Of a DNA stretch of 64,000 nt, positions 48,901 to 62,100 are shown one piece after another. Position 1 is the first letter of the stretch. The number at the start of each line of letters is the position of its first letter. The position numbers were made by a program, and so were the translations under genes. This stretch comes from Stictocephala bisonia (Eukaryota; Arthropoda; Insecta; Hemiptera; Membracidae). Where the stretch lies: positions 806,001 through 870,000 of the forward strand of contig JAQJVL010000148.1 of the NCBI GenBank assembly GCA_035578905.1, written 5' to 3'. The notes under the pieces are model-generated. The model was not told where the DNA came from. It did no database searches and saw only the letters and a list, made by a program, of their open reading frames with translations.

Positions 48901-51900
48901 TTCATTTTATTTAACGGCTGATGATAACATACACACAGACAGATATGTTTTCGCTCTTTTATAAAATTAACTTGATATTTTACTGTGCTTTTCTCTATAT
49001 GTAACCTATAAATTATTTGGACCATTTAACACTTGTTTATGCCGCCAGCTAGTCAATTAAAATTAGTCTCCATAAGAATAAAATTGCAACTTTGACGATA
49101 CGTTGGACAAAAACCTATGGGAATTTAAAAAAATCTAGCTCTGTTACGACTTAGAATTCAAAATAATATTTGTCACTACTCTACTATGAGTTCAGCTGTT
49201 TTCGTTATGTGTTTACAACCTGCGAAACATCATATTTTCAACAGCTGTCTATTGTTTACTACCGAAAGTAACATTGTTTACAACCGAAAATTTTCCACAG
49301 TCAACAACACCTGTTTTTAAAACATGTTTCTAATTTAATAAACAGTTAAAATTCCAAAAATGAGTTTTTATTCCGTAGTATAGTGAAAAGTATTGTTCAA
49401 AACTCGAGTGAAAGTGTTTTGAAAGTTCTCGACCATTTGAAGTGCTCGACAAGTCTCGCACTTCAAACATATGGTCTCGAACATGCAAAATCCCACTTTC
49501 CACTCTTGTTATGAAATATACTATTAATGAAAAGTACCAGGAAAGTCGATCTCCGATCGGGTTCATATCATCTAATCGCTGACTTCCATTACCGAATTTA
49601 AATGAATCCCAAGATACTGAAACATGCTATGAAGCTGAAATTGAAAATACAGATCTTGATTCAAATAATGAAACAAATCTTATGACTTGTAATAATACTT
49701 CGCAAACAACTTCTACAAATAATTCTGGAAATACCTTACAAACTTCTAGCAACTTTCTTAATTAACCTCGGGGGTAACACCGAGGTTGATGGCAAATCGT
49801 AATTAAGAAAGTTGCTAGAAGTTTGTAAGGTATTTCCAGAATTATTTGTAGAAGTTGTTTGCAAAGTATTATTATTACAAGTCATAAGATTTGTTTCATT
49901 GTTTGAATCAAGATCTGTATTTTCAATTTCAGCTTCATAGCATGTTTCAGTATCTTGGGATTCATTTAAATTCGGTATTGGTGGCTCATTTTTATTAAAA
50001 TTAAACTTGCGTCGTTTTGGAGGACGTCCGCCTAGCATCTAAGAAAAAGTTAAAATACACTGAACTGAAGTTATCAATGAACTGTAAATTTATCTTACTT
50101 GCTGTAATCTGGCTCGAAGGACCATAAATATGCGTTGCGGTGCGTTGAAATTATAATAAAAATGAAATAAAGTTCGAGAATAACTGAATTGTGTATATTA
50201 GACATAGGTAAGAAAAATACAATAATATTTGGTTTGTTTACATTTTAACAGATTCAGAAAAACACGTGTTATTCAAAAAAATAAATTAAAATCATAACTC
50301 ACATGTTGAAATAGTAAATAGTAAACATTAAACAGTGGTATTGACCCACCCACCCACCCATTTACTTTTGGAATCGTGAAAACTCATAGAAAATGAGTTT
50401 TCTCAAAATTGTCACCAAATCCATTGGATTTCTGAGGTAGAAAACCTTTTTATAGACAAAGTACAAAGAAAATCGGTAAAGCCGTTTTTGAAATAAAATG
50501 ACTGGAAATAGGTACATATATACATACAATTCCTTGCTCGTTTTATAGTATAAGATATTTCATCAAAATCGGTCAAGTAATAAGTTCAGAAAGTGAGTGA
50601 ACTAAATGTGACCCGATTGTTTTAATATATAGGATTTGATTTACAGCTATTAAATAAAAATAAATTGAATAAAATTAATTGTAGTAGGCTAAACTTTTAA
50701 AATTAAAAATAACTGAGTACAGTAGTAAATTATAGAGAACATCAGCTGTTCTAAATTGAATATAAATTAGATACAGTGTAAACTGAAAGCTTGTTGTCAT
50801 TTCGATTATATAATGAAACTCAATATTATGACCGGTGATGCGGGCGAGTACAGCTAGTTTGAGATAAAATCAGACTAAGTTACAGAAAAGCGTGGCTGGG
50901 TGAAACTCGTACAATATAACTGAACTGAAAGTTGAATGCACATTTCTTTATTTTGTTTTCAGAAATATTAAGGCTTCTGAGTAAGTTTTTGTTTTATAAA
51001 AAAGAAAAAAGCCTCGATTAAGATGTAATACAGCAACAGCCAGTTCGGTATTCTCATTCAAGGGTTTAAAGTTGATTCAATTTGTAAATAAAAACCCTTT
51101 AAGGGATGAAAACACTTAAATCAAAACATTTGTCATTTGACTGTGTTATTAATCAATGAACAACAGTAAGTAAGGGTTTTTTATTCGCAGTCATTGCAAT
51201 AAAACCACTTGTACTATTTTATTTATACCTCATATAATTTTGACTAAGATTTGGAGGCAACGCTGCAGATTTTTGTATGTTTTGTATTCACCAACACGTT
51301 GTCTTGAGAAGGTCAACTAGTCCTCTTTGAATGGCACACCACTGTCTTCCATTTGAAACTGGTTTGGGAAAACAATAATCAGGTGGTAGAATGTGTAGCA
51401 TGTTTCCTTAAAAGTCTGCAGAGGCCATCATGGTTTTAACCCCATAAGAACAATGTTATTTACGAACCGGGCATACGATCAAAACTAAACAGTTATTTTT
51501 AAACGGATGTTTTACAAATAAATGGCATTTGATAAAAAATTTAATTGTGTGTTGGAATTGCTTTGCGAATCCCTAATTAGTGTCATAGAATAAAAATCGA
51601 AAAAATATTTAGCTAGAACATTTTATTTTTACTTATTTTTCAAAACTAGGAGTATGTATTCAAAATATCAAAAGCAAACCCAATGCGCAATATAATGACG
51701 ATTAAAATGACACCTCATACACAACTTTTGGTAATTAATAACGAAAAAATATGTATTCGCAAATAAAATTCTTCTTATGGAATTAAAACCAACATGGCCG
51801 ACAGCCTCTGCAGACTCTTAAATTTTAGTAAAAAGAACCGGTTATCATACAGCATTTTTCAACAAAAAAAAGTTAAAAGCCTATATTTTTTAAGCCTAGT

Positions 51901-54900
51901 CTGGTTGGATAAGAATATTGAAAAAATGTTTTATTATTTTACAAGAATCAGACTTGCACAGGGTTGGAAATAAATATATCGATGGACTCATGTTAGCCGC
52001 ATGCTGGTAACTGGCAAATATTATTTTCTAAAGTTCATATTTATTTAACAACTCTGTAATGTAATGACGAAAATAAATTATTTATTCAAATTACAAAAGA
52101 CTCTTTACAACAGATTTTATATTTCCAATTGTAATTTTCAGCGATCACCTTCGGTAACTTATAGGGCTATTATTTTCTGTCAATCTTAACCATTATTAAA
52201 CTTGTCAATATATTAAACTTGTAAATTATGTATAATTACTTATTTCTTTACAATGGAAATTAACAAATTTATTTTTAATATTAAATTCATAAAACTGTAC
52301 AACATATGGGCCACTTAAAAGTGACCTACTAAAAGCGTAGATACTATAGAGATAGACTGAATGGTGGAAGTTAGATAGAGAACTACTTTTCCCCACCTGT
52401 GTTACTGGCAACTACGAAGACAGTAGGCCACGGCTGGTAGCACATTAGCAAGCCCCGCTCACTACGTCATTAACAGCAGTGGCCAATGGTTGGTTTGGTT
52501 AACACTAACGAACCAAGCCTAGAACGATTAATTCAATTACTATGCAGTACTCAAATAATAATTAATAATAACAATATCTATGTAAACAATAAACTATTAA
52601 CAATTAAAAATGTAAACAATTAAAGAATCGTGTGCAATTCATTTCGTTTTTTTTTTCAACTGAACACTGTTGCGGTAGTTGAACAATTGAAGGTATACGT
52701 TTATCAAGCCCGTGTTGTAGGCAGCTGAGGGGTGGAATGATTCCCCTCCGCTGCTGGCAACCACATATGCCCTAAATATAACTCACAGGTCGCTTATTGT
52801 CGGACATGTTCACAGATAAGTCTGTAACTTCCTTTAAATGGAAACGATAGTATTGTCAGAGAACCTCTGTAATAATACTAATGATGTTAGTGAATGGAAG
52901 ACGGAAGTAATAAAAGCATCGTTTTGAAAACGTTTTAAATTTATTGTTGCTGTCATTAGTAGTAGGTTTCGAATCGGCATCGAACATAATGGACACAAGA
53001 CGGGCCAATAACGTGAAGATGCTCATGGACTACCCGCCCTGAGGAAGGCCATTGCAAACGAACGAAACGCTGATAACAGGAATAGACGTAACTTGTTAAT
53101 GACCTAAACAACAAACAGTGTCAAGGACCAAAATGATCAGACAACATTTAAAAGGCTTTCCACGAAACGTTCTCAATTAAAATCATGTTAGTTTAAATTA
53201 AATTGCTGGTTTTCACAATAACATAGTTTATTCTGTTGTAGAAATAATGTCCCGGATTTATTTTTTGTTCAAAGAATAGAAAAATTTGTTCAGCAACAAA
53301 ACTGATAAATATATGATTAGGTAAATGGGGTTTATATATATTGTAAATGCTTTAATATACCTTCTTAAGACATTTTCTGTTAATGTGAGGGTTAATACAA
53401 TTAAAGTTGATTAACTTATTGGTCGATTATATTTTAGGAGTATCACAATAATGAAATATCATAAATATATCAAGGCCACACGCTTACTATGGAAAAAGTT
53501 GGTTTTAAGGAATATATTTTCTAATTGGTGATTAATAACAGTATTCTTGGTAAAGTGACACCTTCACGAAAAGCTTACTTAAACTAAAATCAAACAGATG
53601 CACGTCCATCAGAAGCCTGCTCACCCAAAAATCTCCCATAGGCACGTTCACCAGATGACTACTAACCCTAAAATACCCATAGACTCCCATACGCCTGCTC
53701 TTCAAATAATCGCACATTATATGTACACTAATTGTATGTACAATGGAAAGTTCATTAGACATCCACGCAGTTTACATACTCAGATATAAATAAAAATTTT
53801 TTTGGGACAATTTATTTTGTAACCAATGAACCCACAAATCCTAAAGAAAGAAATTAAAAGGGGTGTTCCTTAAGGCTCAGTGCTTGGGCTGTTTATTTTT
53901 TTTTTTTATTTTTTTTTTACTTTTCACTAACGATGCTTTAAAATGTATTGGACTTACATGTGCTTGTTTTTTGACGATACGTCTCTCATTGTATGAGCGA
54001 AATTGTGAGGATCTGTAAATTAAAGCACATGAAGAGGGAAATCTTTTGCAATGGTTTACAAAGTAGTTTACAAGTCAACAACCTAAGTAATTGATTTTTT
54101 ATCAATAACTCAAATATATCTGAAGATTTTTAATTTTTTTATTTGCAGGCATGAAATCGTACCATGTGGAGAAGTAAAGTTTCTTGGGGTGTATATAGAC
54201 AAGAATTTAAAATTAAGCGTACATATAGGAGCTGTTAGTAGTAAGATAAGTACTGGAATTTTTATGTTAAAATGCTTGTCAAAGTGTGGTACAAATGATT
54301 TATTGACAGCTTATTTTGTCATAATAAACCCACTTTTGACCTATGCAGTCGCGGTTTGGGGCCATGGTACGAACAAACTTTATTATTAGGCTAAAGAAGC
54401 GAGCTGTGAGAACTATCTTTAAAAAAAATAATACCTTTTCCACCTCTTTATTTTTACTCCACAACAACAAAAGTCTTTTTTGTTCATAGACCACCCTCTT
54501 TTGGATTAGCAGCTTCCTCATATTTATAATTTTCACTCACACAATCATCTTAAAGCACTACTTCATAAAACTATATTTTTTCAACGTCATCTATCTTATA
54601 ATGATTACAGACTTTTTTCCATGAAGGTGAAATCGCTTCTGCGTGAGAGTTGCACTTACAGTGTCGGGAAGTTTCTTTCCGTCAGTATTCAAGTATAGTA
54701 TGTAAGCAATCAAGTTAATATTGCTCGGATTTTTTAAATTTTATTTTATATATATATATATATATAAAGGTATGAACCAACCTCCTTCTTTACCTTACTC
54801 TGGCCATACCTCATAGACTATTGATCTGTGCGAGGAACTTAATCAGACCGAGTAAGGGGGCGAACCAGTACAGTAGATATTACTGATATATATTACGGTA

Positions 54901-56077
54901 AATATTACTGATAAATCTTCCGGTCTAGGCCGGATTCGAACCAGTGCTATCTCTAACCCAAGCTCAAAGTCCTGATGCCTTAGACCACTCGGCCACCGGC
55001 TCGCCCAATTTGGATTTGGATTTGTCAGAAACTCTTGCAGTAGGTTTTCCATAAATTATAAATAAAAAATCTTTATTTAACAGACTTTTTTCTGCACAAT
55101 AGCGTTAACATAACATAGTGTTGAGTATATGTTTTCATTAATAAGGGTAAAATATATGTTGAACAAATTTTTATTATTTATTGACATATTCATAAATATT
55201 AAGTTGATCTTTTGTAAGTTATATATGTATAACTAGGTTTCGCGTGCCAACCCCCGACTCTCGCTGCTCTCGGCCTTCGGTCTCTGCATGTAACTTTTGA
55301 CTAAAAATAATAGGCTTAGTAGATTAACTGTATAACGTAAAATCACAATATTAAATTTATTTATAGTATTTCACGTACACTACTTGCGTTGCTATCTATT
55401 TATAGTATAAATATCTAGTGGTATTACTTAACCTAATTAAAACGTGTTCATTTCATTTGTTATTGTTTAACAGCTGAAAATTAACAGCTGAATATTAAAC
55501 TTTTAATGCATCAATAAGATAATTTCAAATATACAAAATAAACATCAGCTGTTATTAATTTACTATAATCAACGCAATGTTATTTCTATACAAAAACGGA
55601 AATTTTGAGGGGCTGTTTGTACCCCTTAAGAATGGAATTTAGATTCTTTTTTAGTGGGTCCCTTCAATACTAAAGCTAAATTGCTTTAAAATTTTGTGTA
55701 AATCCGTTGGGTGGTTTTTGAGATTTCTTGATGAGTGAGTGAGTCAGTCAGTGGTATATGGCTTAAATATATATAATAGAGGACACCCCTGCACGCTTCG
55801 CGTGCCAACCCCGTCGCTCGCAAATAAATAGTAGATTAACTGTTAAACGTAAAATCACAATATAAATTTATTTACAGTATCTCACCCACACTACTTGCGT
55901 TGCACCTATTTACTAGTGTAAATAATACCCTAGGGTATTACTTAGTCTTTTTCAAACTTGTTAAATTTATTTGTTCTTGTTTTAACAGCTGAAGATAAAA
56001 CTCATAGTATAATGTTACAAATGCATTAACCACAGAGCAGTTTTGTTATGTGGGATCAATAGTACAATGTCAAACAT

Positions 56078-56108
<31 letters not shown>

Positions 56109-59100
56109 GTTTGTATATATATACAAATATGTTTGTAAATATATTTATTTACAAAACAGCTGTTATTAATTTACTAAAATCAAACAAATGTTATCCTTAT
56201 GGAACAATCTTTAAAGGGTGGTTTCTATCCCTTAGGAGTATTTTATCACGATGAAAATACTTTAGTTGTCCTATTTAAGGCCTAAAGACACAGTGTACAA
56301 AATTTCAGCTTTCTACATACATGGAAAGTTGGAGAATTAGTTATGAGTGAGTGAGTCAGTCAGTGAGGGCTTTGCCTTATATAAATATATATTAATTGTA
56401 ATGAAATTATTATGCAGTCATAAATTGTTAAAATAAAGAATATTTGGATTTTGATTCTATGGTTTGTCCACTACCCTACAAAAACAAATATTTCTATGAG
56501 CTTTCCTTTGTATCATACTACTGACAATTTGAGTAGCATGGCCTTCGCAGAATTCCTGCGTACAAACAGTTCTTACCTTAATCAACTGTTTGTTAAGGCC
56601 TACCTCACTTACAAATATAGAATTAAATATAGATTGTTTATTTCAACGATCGTTGCACTTATTGCTCGTGTCTTGAAATATCAACTTGTAATACTGATCC
56701 ACTAACAATAAACACAGATATTTAGTAACATGTATAGGTACTTACATTCACAACTTGAACAAATATACTGTTCAGTTCAGTTAATGTCACTAAAGGACCT
56801 ATTCCGTTAAATCATTGCCACTACTTTTTAATCACAATTACGGTTAGGTTAGGTGGCTACTAAAGTTTATCACAAACTGGCAAATCTAATGATCACTTAC
56901 CGCCGAATACGCTCTCCGTTCTTACAAAGCTATAATATAAGGCCAGCGATATTGGATTCCTACCGGATAAGGACTACTAAAGTGTACGTAAAATTGATTG
57001 GGGAACAGTTTTGAGAGCAATAGAATATTTATCAAGCGGTGTTGAATTAACAGAAAAGATCCTCACTAAACAATTGAGTTCCTGTCAAAAGTCACGTTGA
57101 CCCAGTGCATGTTTAAATTAAAATATTTGTGTTGTTCCTGAATTTAGCAACTCACTACCTAATGATTTCCCAAAAGTGGTCAACAGACAGTGTAATGACG
57201 TACAGGTCATTAGATGATTTGATGGTAAAATCCATGCCTGGCATTACAAGGCACTATTAAAAATATATATATATTTGCCAGGAAACTAAAAATAATATAA
57301 TTAATGAAATCGATACATTTTGTTGGTGCATATTTAACTCTAAAGTAAATATATACTTGGTAAGTTATTGATGGGAAAAGTATTTTTTACTAATTCAATG
57401 TAGTTTCTCAGGAAATAATAAATAAGCCGGTCGCATACTGAACAATCTTTCCATTCTGAATCGATGTACCTTCGATATAAATTAAAAACAAAATAGGACC
57501 AAGAACAGTTCTCTGAGGCATAAGTTATCGGCTTGAATGAATCTAATGAGGTTTGAATAAAAGGTTATGTGAATAGCACTTACGCTTTATGAATGTTTTT
57601 TAACAATTAATATTTCACTTTCAAATGCCTATTACCTTATTTTGAGCAATATTTTACTCTTATTACGAAGTAAACAGACCAACTGCCAACAGGGAAATGG
57701 CGGCGACCACTGTGCACTTGAACTTGACTGAGACAAGTAGTCCTTGGGAGACTGGTTGTGTGGGTCGGGACATGCTACACGACCAGGTGTACTGTCAAAC
57801 ATCAACACTCATTTCAAAGTAGACAAACCTTCAGTTATTATCACATAACAATTGCTAGCGTTTTGTAAACATACTGAACATATAATAAAATTATGGAAAG
57901 AATAATCATATATTTATTGTATCATGACAGTTTGCCATTGTATTAAAAACGTCATGATGACGTTACGTTATTGATTTTACGTTATTGATACATAAAATTT
58001 AATATTTGTTATTCAATACTTCATTCAATCATATACAAAGCCTTATCCAATCATTCAAATTCTAACATTAAATCTCGTAACATTAAAGCGTTGTTATATT
58101 GAAATTAGTTTCGGTTTTAGATTTGAGATTTTGTTTTCCTTATACTGGCACAATTATGCCAGGTTATGTAAGGCATACCTGACGTAAACTTCAAAAAGTC
58201 ATAGGTGAAATCATGACTCCAATTCAAACATCTTTCGAAGTACAAACCCAGGAATCGAGTCGAATCTACTTCCTCTAAGGGTGTATAATCCGCCATGACA
58301 TATGGCATTAGATTATTGTTATGATGTCGGAGATATTTTGTGTTAGAATCTTGGTCTGAAGATTAAGTTCAGCAAAGTGATGAATGACATGCTTATTTCA
58401 TAATAATAATATGAAATAATGCTCATAATAATAATAAAAATAAAATAAAAAAAAAATTATTTTTATTATTTTTTATTATTTTTATTATTAAAATAATAAC
58501 AAAAATAATAAAAAACAATAAAAATAAAAATAATAATAAAAAATAATAAAAATAAAATAAATGCTCAAATTTCTAATATATCTTTGATGATTTTGACATA
58601 AATAGTCGTGTAATTCGCATATTGAACAATCTTGCCTTTCTGAATCGATGTTCCAAGAGATAAATTGAAAACAAAATAGGGCCAAGAACGGATCCCTGTG
58701 TCATGTCAGAACTGCTCTCAGTGACAGAATATTCATGACTTGTATTTGTATTTGTATTTATATACTTAAGGCACTGACTTTTAACTGTAAGAAAAGATTC
58801 AAACAATGTCTTTGACATATTTCACATTTTTAAGTTCATTTAGATTAAAAAATTGCACGGTTGACACAGTCAAAAGGCTCAAAATAGTTCAGGAACATTC
58901 TTAAATCACGCTTCAAATCCTCAATAACGTCCTCCACAAGATTTGTGACTGCCCAAGATTAGTACATTCATTCGAAATATAAAATATTTCAGGATAATAA
59001 GATGAGTCTGTCCTGAACTAGCTGTTCGTAGTAAATTTGTTCAATGACCTTACTTTAGAACAGATCTTACCCATCCTGTGATACTAGAAAATCGTGCTAT

Positions 59101-62100
59101 CTTCTGGGCTGAACTAGAATAATCTGGACACTTGTTAAGTTTTTTTTCATACAACAGGCAATAGAATTTAAAAATTACGTAACATTTGTTATCCATATTT
59201 GTTTATTCTTTTGTAAATTTAATAATTTTCTTAATTTTTAATTCCATTAAAAATGTAGTGCTGTGAAAATTTAAGGTGAGTATAAAAATCACTACCAATT
59301 CGTGATGGGTGCAAATTCGTTTATTCTGAATAAAAAAATTACTAAACTTAGTCATAAAAAATGAAGCTAAGTATTATTTGTACATAGTAGGGAAACAGAC
59401 AAGGTTGTATAAATATAACATTAGGATAGTAAATATAACTTTTGATTACACTTTAGTATTAAATCTCTAATTATAATTTAAAATTTTACACGCTTTACGC
59501 ATCGACTAACAGTTTTTCAGGAGCAGAAATAAAGTAGATTCGACTGGAAGAAGGAATATTGGGGCGTCAAGAAAAATTAATACTGAGACACAGAGACGAA
59601 TGAAGAACTGAAATAAATGACTTAAGTGGTGTAATGCGGGCTTAAATAAATAAAGGAAATAAATAAATCAAAAATATAAAGCTTAGGTACTACGTTATTT
59701 CGTGGCACACTGATGTTAGAAAATCATTAAATAATATGTTTTTCCACGGCACAGACAATGTCCTTTTGTCTAATTTACTTAACACTGTTCTTTATTTTTA
59801 GAGGTTGTACATTTTTTTAAATCTATCTTTATTATTTTTAGAAGCGATTAATTGCATTAATTGCAAACCCTAAAAACACTTACTATGACCATAATATTAA
59901 CAAATGTAAACAAAGTATACGTCTAAAACTTAAATGGTGTTACGGAACTGACATTTTAAAGCCTATATGCTCTAGTGAATATTTTTTTTTTCACACTAGC
60001 CTCCAACCCACTACCTAGTGTTCACTTTATAACTACTTGCAACACCGTCTACTATCAGAATTCTGGTTAACGTCTGTCCCAAAACTATTTTTTTAATTGA
60101 ACAGTCGTAGCAGTTGACTCTCCTTCCCCGCTTAGCTACCAGGCAGCGCCAGTTATCAGTAGCTGACGGCCGCGTTTTGCAGTTGAACATTACTTCACTT
60201 GAAATCGTTTCATGCTTGCATCTTTTACCGTATGTATTTGAAATTCGAACTTGCTTTTCAGGACAAATGTGACTAGTTTTCCCTGAGATAAATTTGTTCA
60301 AACAGTTTTTGGTTTATTTAAAAAAATAGTTATTGGTATATAAAAAATAAACCAAGAATTAACATTAATATCTGATCTCAGGGTTAGAAATAGTATTATC
60401 TTTTTTAAGAAAGGTCAAGTTAAAATGTCATAAACAAACCTGTAATCTGTATTAGAATTTGTATATTAACCTTAAAGAAAATCAAATCCAATATGGCAGT
60501 AGATATACAACATCAGGCTCTATATTTTATTCCAAGACAAAATAAATAGTTCCAAAGAACTGGCACAAACTTCCTCCCATATTAAACAGAAAAATACAAA
60601 ACTTTGAAAATTACCAGTTTGATCCCCAATTATGTATTTTTGCCGTAGCCTAAATAACTAGTCAAGTTAGAGACATACGTTTTTTGCTAAAATATTTTAA
60701 ATCGTAATTTACATATTTCCTTAAAATTTATTCAAAATTGTTAGACCTATCTTTGAGAAAATTCCATTTTTCTATGTAAAAAAAGAACATAAATTTCAAA
60801 AACCTGAAAAAATGGTCTGGAGATACTGGCTAAATACAAATACAAACCAAATTTCATAAAAATAGATCAAACCCTTCGGTCTCCAGCGTACTGCACGTAC
60901 ACACAGACAAACACATATACGGACACCCCAACAATCGAAAAAACACTTTTTTGGGTCCAGCGGACCCTAAAATGGATTTTTAGACAAACTTGTAAAAAAT
61001 TTGTTTCTGACGATCACAACACTTTGTCTATGCTAACGCATATGGGAGAAAGTAAAAGCTGATGATAATACGGAATTAAGGATCCCACCAGATTTTCATG
61101 TTTTTTATATAGTCAATATTAACCCCACGGATACGAATCCACAGAAAAAGTTCCGCAAAAATACAGACTTTTGACAGCAAAATAGAAAAAAAAAAGAAAT
61201 TATACTTTTACATAAAAAACTATGTATGTAGTTTATTCTCTGAACACGAATATGGTTTTAAATTATCCATACGCCGGATAATAATTAAAACAATGTGGAA
61301 TAGTTTAATATATGTTGACCGTGAATACATATTGCTAACACTTTTGTAATCAAATCTAACTAACCAATCTGAGCTAACCAAACATAACCTGTTTTGTTTA
61401 ATTTTATTATTGGTACGAAGAAATAGATGTCATATTCGCGTTTATGAGGGGAAAGTACATAATATTAATGCATAGTGTGTTCATTGTTTTTGGAGTAAAA
61501 ATGCTTCTTCTTTAAACATTTTTTTTTTTAATCAGCATTTCCGGCTAAAATGTCATTGGATTCGTGTTCGTAGGGTTGATATTGACTAATTAGTTTAAAA
61601 ATTGTGAACATCGACTGGAACCCGTATATTCCATATTTACCGAAATCATTATACGTCATTGCGTAATTAGTAGATTGTGGACACGTGCGAACTTACACAA
61701 ATAGGTTCATTAACATATTTCGAACAACAACCCGTTCTCCTATTACGTGTGAAATAATATTGACCCAAGTATATCACTTCCGCGTTGCTGTTCAAAATAA
61801 ATGTATTATAAAGCCATTACTATAAAAGCTGTGTGGTATTTATGGGTTTTTCTTACATTAGAAAATAACTATAGTTTTTTAACAACATAATTTGATATCT
61901 AACGGTGATCGGTTATTTATTTTGGATTTTGAGTTTTATCCCTTCCGATTGAAACTTGATAAGTTCTCTTCGTCATGTGTTGTGGTGGGTTGGGAAGGCC
62001 CGCCTGACGTCCAGTGTAACTAACCACAGCTTTCCTCTTTATGTCATAATTATTTTACAATCTCTTTTGTTTATAATAATAAAAAATTGTATCACAATTA

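Noticed and set aside
57700..57830. Short frame starting [10 protein letters not shown] in a GC-richer patch
   Set aside because: Only ~42 codons, with no splice signals or known motif.
60011..60301. Cysteine-containing open frame of 96 codons on the minus strand
   Set aside because: Composition is protein-like, but I recognise no domain and cannot link it to a gene or element; left unassigned.
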